Shown: positions 17,609 to 26,205 of the stretch, piece by piece | How the letters are laid out: every line of letters begins with the position of its first letter | Numbering within the stretch: position 1 is the stretch's first letter | Assembly: GCF_014530035.1 (NCBI RefSeq) | Contig: NZ_JACVMX010000001.1 | Coordinates: 186,001 to 250,000, forward strand | Length of the DNA stretch: 64,000 bases | DNA from: Leucobacter sp. cx-328 | GTDB lineage: Bacteria; Actinomycetota; Actinomycetes; Actinomycetales; Microbacteriaceae | Reading direction: 5' to 3' | Program-made: the position numbers and the translations under genes | The notes under the pieces: generated by a model | Database searches by the model: none | Told to the model about the DNA's origin: nothing | The model's input: the letters and a program-made list of their open reading frames with translations, nothing else

Positions 17609-19045
17609 ATGGCGTTGGAACCCACGCTCAATCGGAGGCTCGGCGTCGCCGGGATCGTGTTTATGGTGATTGCCGCGGCAGCACCCATCACGGTCGTCGC
17701 CGCAAACTTCCCGATCATTATTCTGAGCTCGAGTTCCATTGGCGTTCCGTCGATGGTGCTCGCGGCAACGGTCATCCTGCTGCTCTTCGCAGTTGGGTAC
17801 ACCTGGATGACTCCGCGCGTGCCCGACGCTGGCGCGTTCTACTCGTACGTTGATCGCGGCCTCGGTCGTCGCACCGGCCTCGGCACAGCCGCGATTGCGC
17901 TCGTGTGTTATGTGCTGCTCACGGTGTCGATGACCTGCTACCTCGGTGTGCAGGCGGGCAACCTCATCAACCTGTGGTTCGGTGTGACGCCGCCGTGGTG
18001 GCTCATCTCCGGCATCATGATCGCGATTGTTGCCTTCCTGGGCTACCGCGATATTGAGCTCTCGGCAAAGGTGCTCGGCGTTGTGCTCGTGCTCGAGGTC
18101 GTCGCGGTGCTCGCAATCGACCTTGGCGTGCTCTTCTCTGGCGAAGAGCTCTCGATGAAGCCGCTCTTCCCGAGCGAGGCGCTCGTTGGTGCCCCCGGCC
18201 TTGGCCTGCTCTTCGCGTTCCTTGGCTTCTTTGGCTTTGAGGCAACCGCGGTCTTCCGTAACGAGGCGAAGAACCCCGAGCGTACGGTCCCACGCGCAAC
18301 CTATATCGCGGTTATCACGATCGGTGTGCTGTACTTCATCTCGTCGTGGCTCGTGATTTCGGGCCTCGGCGTCGATACCGCAGTGGCGGATTCGAACGCG
18401 GCCCCCGACAGCATCGTGATCGCCCTCGCAGGCAACGTTGTCGCACCGATCTTCGCTGACATTGTGCAGGTGCTTGTCGTGACGAGCATGTTTGCGTGCA
18501 TGCTCTCGTTCCACAACATCGTCACGCGCTACCTCTTCACGCTCGGTCAGCGCGGCGTGCTGCCCAAGCGCCTCTCGGATGTGCACCCCAAGCACCACGC
18601 GCCCTCGCGTGCATCGCTGTGGGTCACGATTATTACCGCGGTTGTAGTGCTGGTCTCGGCACTCGCGCAGCTTGATCCGGTGACCCAGATTTACACCTGG
18701 TACTCGGGAGCGGGCGCCGTTGGCGTCATTTTCATGATGGCACTCACGAGCATTGCGGTCATCGCGTTTGGCCGCTCCAGCAAGGCTGCCAGTGATACTC
18801 GACCGCCGGTCGGCGTGGTCGTTGCGGCGGTACTTGGCGGCCTCGGCTTGCTCGGCGTACTCGCGATTTCGGTCTCGAATCTCCCAGTTCTGGTTGGCGG
18901 CGTCACGGAGTCGTTCATCTGGGGTGGCGTGCTCGTTGTGGTATTCATTGGCGGCATGTTCTTGCCTGGCCGAACCTCGGTAGAGCAGGCCGCGCTCGTG
19001 GAAGAGCGTGCAGCGCATGCGGCACCGGTTGGGATAGATGACTAG
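17609..19045 (+). CDS. APC family amino acid/amine permease
   Basis: Polytopic inner-membrane transporter with about 12 hydrophobic segments. The N-terminal GIVFMVIAAAAPITVVAANFPI and the GFFGFEATAVFRNEAKNPERTVPRATY segment (substrate and fold signature) are typical of APC-superfamily permeases. An AGGAGG at 17602-17607 touches the ATG at 17609 with almost no spacer; TTG at 17615 sits at the ideal distance and is an alternative start. It follows the amidase by about 260 bases and ends in a terminator. It probably imports the amidase substrate or product. A second APC permease of the window (35953-37497) is related. Confidence 0.9.
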   Translation: MALEPTLNRRLGVAGIVFMVIAAAAPITVVAANFPIIILSSSSIGVPSMVLAATVILLLFAVGYTWMTPRVPDAGAFYSYVDRGLGRRTGLGTAAIALVCYVLLTVSMTCYLGVQAGNLINLWFGVTPPWWLISGIMIAIVAFLGYRDIELSAKVLGVVLVLEVVAVLAIDLGVLFSGEELSMKPLFPSEALVGAPGLGLLFAFLGFFGFEATAVFRNEAKNPERTVPRATYIAVITIGVLYFISSWLVISGLGVDTAVADSNAAPDSIVIALAGNVVAPIFADIVQVLVVTSMFACMLSFHNIVTRYLFTLGQRGVLPKRLSDVHPKHHAPSRASLWVTIITAVVVLVSALAQLDPVTQIYTWYSGAGAVGVIFMMALTSIAVIAFGRSSKAASDTRPPVGVVVAAVLGGLGLLGVLAISVSNLPVLVGGVTESFIWGGVLVVVFIGGMFLPGRTSVEQAALVEERAAHAAPVGIDD

Positions 19046-19073
19046 TCGCTAACGACCGGCATTAATCGCGCGA

Positions 19074-19108
19074 AAGCGCCGAACGTCACCTGATGTTCGG
19101 CGCTTTTC
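19074..19108 (+). terminator. Terminator of the permease gene
   Basis: 11-bp perfect stem (aagcgccgaac / gttcggcgctt) with a 10-base loop and a tttt tail, 28 bases after the permease stop. Confidence 0.8.
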
Positions 19109-19223
19109 TGCACTCTGACGAGCGTTTCTCATGCGTTGTGAACATCAGAGTGGTCGTTACGTGAATTCGTAGCAATTTGTCACACATCTACGTGGATCAC
19201 CGAAGGGTCACAATACTGGAGCT

Positions 19224-20285
19224 ATGACACAGGCAAACGTTACCGGGGCACACCTCGTAGGCAGCATCAACTTCGACACCGCTGAAGAGACCATGCGCAC
19301 TGCGGCGGCTCACCTCGGCGACCACCTGAAGCGCATTCCCGACGGTGAAGTCGGCGAGCGATTCCACTGGATCGCGTTCCAGCCGGGTCGCCTCGCGAAG
19401 ACCGAGGGCCTTGAGCAGGTCGGTGATCAGCAGATCCTGCTGCGTACGCTCGACCTCCGCCAGATTCGCCTCTCGGAGGGCGTCAATGCCGCCGACCTGA
19501 AGATCGCCAACCTCGGTTACGCCGATGCTGCGCTCGAATCGTACGCAGTGTTCGCCCGACTCCAGGAGGAGGGCGTGATTCCCGCTGGCATCCGCTTCCA
19601 GGTCTCGCTGCCGACCCCGCTTGCGACTCTCGCTAGCTTCGTGCGTGAGGAAGATCGCGCGGATCTCGAGCCCGTCTACGAGGCTGCTCTCGCGGCCGAG
19701 CTCGAGCAGATCCTCGCAGCGATTCCCCACGACAAGCTTGCAGTGCAGTGGGATGCTGCGCTCGAGTTCGCGATTCTCGAGCAGACCGCATACGCGGAGC
19801 GTGGCGGCAAGCGCTACGAGTGGTTCGACGACGTTTGGACCGGAACGAGCGAGCGTCTTGCGCGCCAGCTCGATCGCATTCCCGCTGACGTCGAAGCTGG
19901 CGTGCACCTTTGCTACGGCGACGTCGCTGAGAAGCACTTCGTTGAGCCCAAGGACGCAGCGAACCTCACCAAGTTCGCAAACCTCGTCGCTGCAGCGACC
20001 CAGCGCGACATCAACTGGGTGCACCTGCCCGTGCCGATCGAGCGCGACGACGCAGAGTTCTACGCGCCGCTGGCTGAGCTTGCACTCGCACCCACGACTG
20101 AGCTCTACGTCGGTCTCGTGCACCGCGAAGACGGTGCGGAAGGTGCATCGCGCCGTCTCGCTGCTGCTCGCCAGCACCTCACGCGTGACTTCGGCGTCGC
20201 GACCGAGTGCGGCTTTGGACGTTCGCCCGAGGGAACGACGGTTCCGCTCTTTGAGGCGCACCGCGCAGTCGCTGCCGCCTGGTAG
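19224..20285 (+). CDS. MetE-like (cobalamin-independent methionine synthase C-terminal fold) protein
   Basis: 353-residue stand-alone protein resembling the catalytic TIM barrel of MetE and related UROD/MetE-like methyl or alkyl transferases. The three zinc-ligand positions look conserved: HLCYGD (His and Cys, about residues 230-233) and TECGFGR (Cys, about 331). Length is about half of full MetE, with no N-terminal half. The N-terminal LVGSINFDTAEETMRTAAAHLGDHLKRIPDGEVGER is shared by stand-alone members. The substrate is unknown; by analogy it could transfer or remove a methyl or thio-alkyl group from a metabolite of this catabolic block. It has its own promoter region after a terminator. 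Confidence 0.75.
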   Translation: MTQANVTGAHLVGSINFDTAEETMRTAAAHLGDHLKRIPDGEVGERFHWIAFQPGRLAKTEGLEQVGDQQILLRTLDLRQIRLSEGVNAADLKIANLGYADAALESYAVFARLQEEGVIPAGIRFQVSLPTPLATLASFVREEDRADLEPVYEAALAAELEQILAAIPHDKLAVQWDAALEFAILEQTAYAERGGKRYEWFDDVWTGTSERLARQLDRIPADVEAGVHLCYGDVAEKHFVEPKDAANLTKFANLVAAATQRDINWVHLPVPIERDDAEFYAPLAELALAPTTELYVGLVHREDGAEGASRRLAAARQHLTRDFGVATECGFGRSPEGTTVPLFEAHRAVAAAW

Positions 20286-20290
20286 TGGGA

Positions 20291-20896
20291 TTAGCGCGTC
20301 AAAGGTTTCAGCCGCAATCTCGCAACGAAATCGGTGACTTGGTCTTCGAGCATCTGTGTGCTGAGATGCTCGGGGCTGACGACGCGCACCACGGCAGCGC
20401 CGATATTCAGCAGGATGATTTCTGACACGATTTGTTCATCTGACTTGGTCGTGACAATGTCGCCATCCTCGCGCCCCTGGCGTAGAAATTCGCGATAGCC
20501 AGTTTTCCAATCACTGAGGTAATGGCCATAGCCCTGCTCAAGCTCTGAGCTAAATGCACAGCGCTCCCAATAGGAAAGAAGCACGCGGGCAGTGGTTGTC
20601 GACTCTTCGTCGACTGGCAACGTGTATCGCATGGCGGTCTCGAGCGCTTCGATACCGCGCTTGCCGCGCACATGCCCTTCCAGACGCTTCTGCAGGCTGC
20701 CGAGCGAACGCGCGTACGCGCCCTCGATGATCGCGTCCTTGCCCGAGAAATAGTGCTTGAGTGCCCCGTTGGCGAAGCCTGCCCGTGTCGCAATTTCACG
20801 CATTGTGGCGGCTTCGATGCCGCCCTCCACGATGAGCTGCCAGGCCACATCGATGATGTCTTCGCGACGCTTATCGTGATCGATGATCTTGGGCAT
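20291..20896 (-). CDS. TetR/AcrR family transcriptional regulator (BetI-like C-terminus)
   Basis: 201 residues; HTH segment TMREIATRAGFANGALKHYFSGKDAIIEGAY is unambiguous, and the remainder resembles the TetR_C_6/BetI type. It is convergent with the MetE-like gene (5 bases between the two stop codons) and downstream of the hpaD terminator, so it is probably transcribed separately. Candidate targets are the MetE-like gene or the hpa genes; nothing in the sequence decides this. Confidence 0.88.
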   Translation of the reverse strand: MPKIIDHDKRREDIIDVAWQLIVEGGIEAATMREIATRAGFANGALKHYFSGKDAIIEGAYARSLGSLQKRLEGHVRGKRGIEALETAMRYTLPVDEESTTTARVLLSYWERCAFSSELEQGYGHYLSDWKTGYREFLRQGREDGDIVTTKSDEQIVSEIILLNIGAAVVRVVSPEHLSTQMLEDQVTDFVARLRLKPLTR

Positions 20897-21114
20897 TCGT
20901 CCTCGCTGACTGAACTGGGGCTGTGCTTGATTGGCGGATCAGAAAGCCGCTGACATGCGACACAGGCATGGTTATATTCAACATCGTAGACGAAAACCCG
21001 CCGTGCCGGACTCGTGCACGTCGGTGGATCGCCAACAGTAGAGGCCAAAAGTCGCGTAATTGAATAGTGACTCCGGACCTTGACGAATCGCACAAGGCAC
21101 TAGCCGAGAAAAGT

Positions 21115-21157
21115 GTTGGGCCCCGGTACTCGTTTGTAACGAGTACCGGGGCCCAAC
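21115..21157 (-). terminator. Strong terminator at the end of the hpa gene cluster
   Basis: Perfect 20-bp stem (21115-21134 / 21138-21157) with a 3-base loop, followed on the minus strand by acttttc. It lies 45 bases after the hpaD stop. The remaining part of the 306-base gap before the TetR start shows only a weak gtaga-type near-match to the GntR palindrome at 20983. Confidence 0.85.
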
Positions 21158-21202
21158 GGTGTGAGTGCAACTCCGGTGAGAGTGCGACCTCTGAGCGACT
21201 GC

Positions 21203-22345
21203 TTAGAGGGTGTTGCCGAGCTTGAAGCCCTGCTCCTTGTCGCCGTCACGGGTGTACGAGAACCCGTCGGCGCCGATGGTGACAGCCATCTCCGAGTCAT
21301 CGGTACGGCTGATGACGGGCTGGGGGTTGCCGTCAAGGTCGAGAACGAGCGAAGCGTCGGTGTACCACGACGGTACGACCGGGTTGCCCCACCAGTCACG
21401 ACGCTGGTTGTCGTGAACGTCCCAGGTGATAACAGGGTTATCGGGATCGCCGGTGTAGTAGTCCTGCGTGTAGATCTCGACGCGGTGGCCGTCGGGATCG
21501 CGGAGGTAGAGGTAGAACGCGTTCGAGACACCGTGACGGCCGGGACCGCGCTCGATGTGATCGCTCAGGCGGAGTGCACCGAGCTTGTCGCAGATCGCGA
21601 GAATGTTGTGCTTCTCGTGGGTTGCGAACGCGACGTGGTGCATACGGGGGCCGTCGCCACCGGTTGCAGCGGTGTCGTGCACGGTGGGCTTGCGGCGCAG
21701 CCATGCAGCGTAGACGGTGCCCTCTTCATCCTGGATATCCTCAGTGACGCGGAAGCCGAGGTCCTGGTAGTGACGGACCGCACGGGGAACGTCAGGGGTG
21801 ACCTGGTTGAAGTGGTCGAGGCGGACGAGCTCACCGGGGGTGTGCAGGTCGTAGCGCCACGAGAGACGCTCAACGTGAGTGGTCTCGAAGAAGAACTCGT
21901 ACGGGAAGCCGAGGGGGTCGACCACGCGAACCGAGTCGCCGATGCCCATGACGAAGCCCTCAGTATTGCGGCGAACGTCGCAGCCGAGCTCGGTGTAGAA
22001 CTCAACCGCGCGGTCGAGGTCCTCTGCCGAACGGACGCGGTACGAGAACGCAGCCACAGCAGCGATCGGGCCCTTGCGGAGCACGAGGTTGTGGTGGATG
22101 AACTCCTCGGTCGAGCGCAGGTAGACGACCTCGTCGTCCTCAGCGGTCACGTAGAGGCCGAGTACGTCGACGTAGAACTGGCGCGACTTCGCGAGGTCGG
22201 TAACGACGAGCTCCATGTATGCACAGCGGAGGATGTCGGGCGCCTGCGACTTGGGAGTCGAGACCGGGTTGTCGGTCTTGATCGGTGCTTCTTCGGTTAC
22301 CCAGAAACCGGACGAGGTCTTCTCACGACCCTTGAGATCTGACAT
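21203..22345 (-). CDS. hpaD: 3,4-dihydroxyphenylacetate (homoprotocatechuate) 2,3-dioxygenase
   Basis: Type I extradiol ring-cleavage dioxygenase; it opens homoprotocatechuate to 5-carboxymethyl-2-hydroxymuconate semialdehyde. The metal ligands are visible as His178 (LDHFNQVTPD), His237 (MHHVAF) and Glu290 (RVEIYTQD); their spacing, 59 and 53 residues, is exactly that of H155/H214/E267 in the Brevibacterium fuscum and Arthrobacter (MndD) enzymes, shifted by 23. Two VOC domains, 380 residues. The ATG at 22345 has AAGGAAG upstream; the frame stays open to 22405 without family support. It is the last gene of the minus-strand hpa set. Metal (Fe or Mn) cannot be told from sequence. Confidence 0.95.
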   Translation of the reverse strand: MSDLKGREKTSSGFWVTEEAPIKTDNPVSTPKSQAPDILRCAYMELVVTDLAKSRQFYVDVLGLYVTAEDDEVVYLRSTEEFIHHNLVLRKGPIAAVAAFSYRVRSAEDLDRAVEFYTELGCDVRRNTEGFVMGIGDSVRVVDPLGFPYEFFFETTHVERLSWRYDLHTPGELVRLDHFNQVTPDVPRAVRHYQDLGFRVTEDIQDEEGTVYAAWLRRKPTVHDTAATGGDGPRMHHVAFATHEKHNILAICDKLGALRLSDHIERGPGRHGVSNAFYLYLRDPDGHRVEIYTQDYYTGDPDNPVITWDVHDNQRRDWWGNPVVPSWYTDASLVLDLDGNPQPVISRTDDSEMAVTIGADGFSYTRDGDKEQGFKLGNTL

Positions 22346-22388
22346 TATGCTTCCTTGCGTAATTCGTAATTGATGAGTGGCGGATCGG

Positions 22389-23885
22389 CTACTTGCCGAG
22401 TCCAAACTTGGGGGAGTGTGCTTCGTTCAGCGTGATGTGCACAGCCTGCTGATCGGTGTAGAAATCGATCGAGCGGTAGCCGCCCTCGTGGCCGAGGCCC
22501 GAAGCCTTGACGCCGCCGAAGGGGGTGCGGAGGTCGCGAACGTTGTTCGAGTTCAGCCAGACCATGCCAGCCTCAACCGACTGCGCGAAGTTGTGCGCAC
22601 GCTTGAGGTTCGAGGTCCAGATGTACGCTGCGAGACCGTACTTGGTGTTGTTCGCGAGTGCGAGCGCTTCCTCGTCGGTGTCGAACGGTGTAATCGCAAC
22701 GACCGGGCCGAAGATCTCTTCCTGGAAGATGCGTGCATCGGGAGCGACGTCTGCGAAGACGGTCGGCGACACGAAGTTACCGGTCGGGAACTCTGCGGGG
22801 CGGCCGCCACCTGCGACGAGACGACCCTCGGTCTTGCCGAGCTCGACGTAGCTCATGACCTTTGCGTAGTGCTCGGGGTGCACGAGCGCGCCAACCTCAG
22901 TTGCGGGATCGCTGGGGAGACCAACGACAACGTTCTTCGCGCGCTCTGCGTAACGCTCAACGAACTCGTCGTAGATGTCGCGCTGCACGAGGATGCGGCT
23001 GCCAGCGGTGCAACGCTCGCCGTTCAGGCTGAAGACGCCGAAGACGGTTGCGTCGAGTGCTGCGTCGAGGTCAGCATCTGCGAAGACCACTGCGGGGCTC
23101 TTGCCACCGAGCTCCATCGACAGGCCCTTGAGGAAGGGAGCCGAGTTGCCGAAGATGAGCGAGCCGGTGCTGCTCTCGCCGGTGAACGAGATGAGCGGAA
23201 CGTCGGGGTGCTTGACGAGCGCGTCGCCAGCCTCTTCACCGAAACCGTTCACGAGGTTGAAGACACCGTCGGGGATGCCTGCCTCGCGGAAGATCTCGCC
23301 CCACAGCGACGCCGAGAGGGGAGTGAACTCTGCCGGCTTCAGCACAACGGTGTTACCGGTTGCGAGCGCGGGGCCAAGCTTCCACGACTCGAGCATGAAG
23401 GGAGTGTTCCACGGGGTGATGAGACCTGCAACACCGATGGGCTTGCGGTTCACGTAGTTGATCTGACGACCGGGCACCTTGAAGGTGTCGTCGTGCTGCG
23501 CAACGATGAGGTCTGCGAAGAAGCGGAAGTTCTCAGCCGCACGACGCGCCTGGCCCTTCGCCTGGGTGATGGGCAGACCCGAGTCGTAGCTCTCGAGCTG
23601 TGCAAGCTGCTCGTCGCGCGACTCAACGATGTCGGCAACCTTGTGCAGAATGCGTGAACGCTCGCGGGGGAGCATCTTGGGCCAGGGACCCTCGGTGAAT
23701 GCGCGGCGTGCAGCTGCAACAGCAAGGTCAACATCGGCCTTCTGGCCTGCAGAAGCCTTGATGTAGGTCTCGTTTGAGACCGGATCGAGCACGTCGAATT
23801 CTTCGCCGCCAATCGAGTCGACGAACTTGCCGTCGATAAAGTGGCGGATCTTGTCGGGGAGGCCGGCAGGCTTTTCCTGAATCAT
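22389..23885 (-). CDS. hpaE: 5-carboxymethyl-2-hydroxymuconate semialdehyde dehydrogenase
   Basis: NAD-dependent aldehyde dehydrogenase for the step after ring cleavage. ALDH catalytic Glu in MELGGKSPAVVF (about residue 259) and Cys in NGERCTAGSRILV (about 291) are intact; 498 residues. The N-terminus KIRHFIDGKFVDSIGG and position next to hpaD fit HpaE well. It starts 43 bases after the GntR gene's stop codon and is followed by hpaD, so all probably share a transcript. Other ALDH substrates are possible but the context is strong. Confidence 0.93.
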   Translation of the reverse strand: MIQEKPAGLPDKIRHFIDGKFVDSIGGEEFDVLDPVSNETYIKASAGQKADVDLAVAAARRAFTEGPWPKMLPRERSRILHKVADIVESRDEQLAQLESYDSGLPITQAKGQARRAAENFRFFADLIVAQHDDTFKVPGRQINYVNRKPIGVAGLITPWNTPFMLESWKLGPALATGNTVVLKPAEFTPLSASLWGEIFREAGIPDGVFNLVNGFGEEAGDALVKHPDVPLISFTGESSTGSLIFGNSAPFLKGLSMELGGKSPAVVFADADLDAALDATVFGVFSLNGERCTAGSRILVQRDIYDEFVERYAERAKNVVVGLPSDPATEVGALVHPEHYAKVMSYVELGKTEGRLVAGGGRPAEFPTGNFVSPTVFADVAPDARIFQEEIFGPVVAITPFDTDEEALALANNTKYGLAAYIWTSNLKRAHNFAQSVEAGMVWLNSNNVRDLRTPFGGVKASGLGHEGGYRSIDFYTDQQAVHITLNEAHSPKFGLGK

Positions 23886-23928
23886 GATTCCTACTTTCTT
23901 GGAGGATGAAAATTGAGGTGAATGAAAA

Positions 23929-24606
23929 CTAGGCGACCGCTTCAGCGGTGTCGTGGCGCGTCTCCTCGCGGTACGCGAGCACTGCGTTGAGAGTGTTCAA
24001 GCGGTGCGCGCGAGCTGCGAGTTCGATGTCGAACGGGTCAGCGTGCGATTCGAGGAGGCGGAGAAGCTCGTCGTGTTCTGCGACGGACTCCTGGGCGCGA
24101 CCGGGCACGAAGCTGAACGACGAATCGCGCAGTACCTTCATGCGGTTCCAGCCGCGGTGAACAAGATCGAGAATGTGCGGGTTCGGGCAGCTCTCAAAGA
24201 AGACCGAGTGGAATTCCTTGTTGAGTTCGGTGAACCGGCGCGGATCGAAGCTTTCAAGCGTCTCGCGCATGCTCTCATTGATCGCACGTGCGCGGGCAAT
24301 CTGCTCCGGCGTGACCGCGGGGGCAGCGAGCGAGGTGGCGGATCCCTCTACAAGCGCGAGCGTCTGCATGGTGTGCAGGTACTCGGTCTCCTTGAAGAGT
24401 GCGACCTGGGCGCCGACGTTCCGTTCAAAAGTCACGAGCTGCTCTGCCTCGAGGCGGCGGATCGCTTCGCGAACCGGCACCACGGACATTTCAAGCTCGG
24501 AAGCCAGACTCGCAAGCACGAGGCGGAAACCGGGGCCGTACTCGCCGTCCTCGATCCGCGCCTTGATCTTGAGGTAGGCCACCTCAGACTTTGAACGTGT
24601 GGTCAT
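23929..24606 (-). CDS. GntR family regulator, FadR/FCD subfamily (probable hpa regulator)
   Basis: 225 residues: winged HTH (VAYLKIKARIEDGEYGPGFRLVLASLASELEMSVVPVREAIRRLEAE) then an all-helical FCD effector domain with the LNKEFHSVFFESCPN segment. The ATG at 24606 overlaps the region of the preceding gene's stop (24609-24611), so the two are tightly coupled; an in-frame start at 24657 lies within the upstream coding region. The three ATCGTATACGAT palindromes near the hpa promoters match the FadR-type half-site pattern (TNGTATACNA), so this protein is the likely autoregulated repressor, probably released by homoprotocatechuate or a pathway intermediate. Confidence 0.92.
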   Translation of the reverse strand: MTTRSKSEVAYLKIKARIEDGEYGPGFRLVLASLASELEMSVVPVREAIRRLEAEQLVTFERNVGAQVALFKETEYLHTMQTLALVEGSATSLAAPAVTPEQIARARAINESMRETLESFDPRRFTELNKEFHSVFFESCPNPHILDLVHRGWNRMKVLRDSSFSFVPGRAQESVAEHDELLRLLESHADPFDIELAARAHRLNTLNAVLAYREETRHDTAEAVA

Positions 24607-24608
24607 GG

Positions 24609-26120
24609 TTACGCGCCCTCGCCAGCTGCGAGCTCTGCCTCGTAGCGCGCACGCCACTCAGCATTCATTGGGAACAGGCCGTCGACCTTTGCGCCGGCAG
24701 CAACCTGGTCAGCAACCCATGCGTCCTCTGCCTCCTGCTTTGCGGAGTCGCGCGCGACCTCTTCGAGCAGGAACGGCGGGATCACGATGACGCCATCGCG
24801 GTCGCCCATGATGACATCGCCGGGCTGGACAGCTGCGCCGCCGCACGCGATCGTGACATCGGTCTCCCACGGGACGTGACGGCGACCGAGCACGCTCGGG
24901 TGTGCGCCCTGCGAGAAGACGGGAATCGCGAACTCTTCAACAGCCGAGTAATCGCGCACGCCGCCATCGGTGACGATGCCAGCTGCGCCGCGGAACTGTG
25001 CGCGCAGTGCGAGCACATCGCCGACGGTGCCGGTCTCACGAACGCCGCGAGCTTCAACGACGAGCACTTCGCCCTCGTTGACGCTGTCGAACGCGCGCTT
25101 CTGCGCGTTGTAGCCGCCGCCGTACTTCTTGAAGAGGTCGGGGCGGAACGGGATGAAGCGCAGTGTTTTCGCGATGCCGAGAATGCGGTCGCCCTCGTGA
25201 TTCGGATGCACGCCGTCGATGAAGATGTCGACGTAGCCGCGCTTGCGCAGCGCTGCCGACACCGTTGCGACCGCAACACCGTCGAGTAGCTCGCGCAGCT
25301 CTGCGGTGAGGGGGTGCGCCTCGACGGGCTTGTCGAGCGGCGAAGCCTTGCCAGCGGCAACTGCAGCCGAGTGCTCTTCCTCGCTGCCCCATGCTTCGAC
25401 GCGCTGCAGATCGTTGATCGCGGGCTTCGAGCCGAAGTCGCCGAATGCCTGGGTGCCCTGCGTGACGGTGGTCACGAGGCGACCGGTCGTCGGAGCGCCC
25501 GGTGCCGTGGGGGCGTCAACCTCGACCTCAACGACATCGCCTGGAACGACGACCGACGAGCCAGCGGGAGTGCCGGTGAGAATCACGTCGCCGGTCTCGA
25601 GCGTCATGTGCTGCGACAGGTCAGCGACGAGCTGGCCGAAGGAGAACTTCAGGGTGTCGCTGGTGTCGTTCTGAACGAGTTCACCGTTGACCCAGGTGCG
25701 TACGCGCCAGCTGTCCTGATCGATGCCGTCGGTTGAAATTGCGACCGGGCCGATCGGGGTGTAGCCGTCGCCACCCTTGTTGCGAACGTTCGATCCCTTG
25801 TCTGCCGAGCGCAGGTCGTAGAGGCCGAAGTCGTTTGCTGCGGTGACGTGCGAGACGTGCTTCCAGCCGTCTTCGGGGGTGACCCAGTGTGCGGGCTCAC
25901 CGATGACGAGTGCAACCTCGCCCTCGAATCCGAGCAGTTCGGTACCGGCCGGGCGCTCAATCGTTGCGCCGGTCGGTGCGAGCGACGAAGCGGGCTTGAA
26001 GAAGTAGGAAGGGAACTCAGGAGTGCGACCGCGCTGCGCAATGCGCGACGGGTAGTTGAGATGCACAGCAATGATCTTGCCGGGGGTCTCAATTCCGAGT
26101 GAATCGATGCCGAACGTCAT
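24609..26120 (-). CDS. Fusion of FAH-type isomerase/decarboxylase (HpaG-like) and RraA-like aldolase/decarboxylase
   Basis: 503-residue two-domain protein. Residues about 15-225 form one fumarylacetoacetate-hydrolase domain, with metal ligands Glu66, Glu68 (GFEGEVALVIG) and Asp97 (ANDFGLYD). After a linker (about 226-270), residues 275-465 form an RraA/HMG-aldolase-like domain with GTVGDVL at 364-370 and the catalytic GGVRD at 386-390. Classical HpaG has two FAH halves, one decarboxylase and one isomerase; here the second half is replaced by an RraA-like domain, a family that includes oxaloacetate/HMG decarboxylase-aldolases. I infer the fusion performs decarboxylation and isomerisation after HpaE. 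A GntR-type palindrome lies just upstream. Confidence 0.88.
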   Translation of the reverse strand: MTFGIDSLGIETPGKIIAVHLNYPSRIAQRGRTPEFPSYFFKPASSLAPTGATIERPAGTELLGFEGEVALVIGEPAHWVTPEDGWKHVSHVTAANDFGLYDLRSADKGSNVRNKGGDGYTPIGPVAISTDGIDQDSWRVRTWVNGELVQNDTSDTLKFSFGQLVADLSQHMTLETGDVILTGTPAGSSVVVPGDVVEVEVDAPTAPGAPTTGRLVTTVTQGTQAFGDFGSKPAINDLQRVEAWGSEEEHSAAVAAGKASPLDKPVEAHPLTAELRELLDGVAVATVSAALRKRGYVDIFIDGVHPNHEGDRILGIAKTLRFIPFRPDLFKKYGGGYNAQKRAFDSVNEGEVLVVEARGVRETGTVGDVLALRAQFRGAAGIVTDGGVRDYSAVEEFAIPVFSQGAHPSVLGRRHVPWETDVTIACGGAAVQPGDVIMGDRDGVIVIPPFLLEEVARDSAKQEAEDAWVADQVAAGAKVDGLFPMNAEWRARYEAELAAGEGA

Positions 26121-26155
26121 GACAACCTCTGCTTCTTTGCTTGATGATATTTCTT

Positions 26156-26167
26156 ATCGTATACGAT
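26156..26167. promoter_or_regulatory. GntR-type operator, copy 1
   Basis: Perfect 12-bp palindrome atcgtatacgat in the 85-base gap between hpaI and the FAH-RraA fusion gene, 36 bases before the fusion start. Identical copies occur at 27871 and 28021. Confidence 0.75.
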
Positions 26168-26205
26168 CTGGTTGGATTTGTGAAATGGCAAATCCTGGGA
26201 GCTTG

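Noticed and set aside
20983-20994. Fourth GntR operator upstream of the TetR gene
   Set aside because: atcgtagacgaa matches the 12-bp palindrome at only about nine positions and breaks the symmetry.
21161-22342. Long plus-strand frames opposite hpaD and similar frames opposite hpaE and fumC
   Set aside because: Shadows of real genes with conserved motifs on the minus strand.
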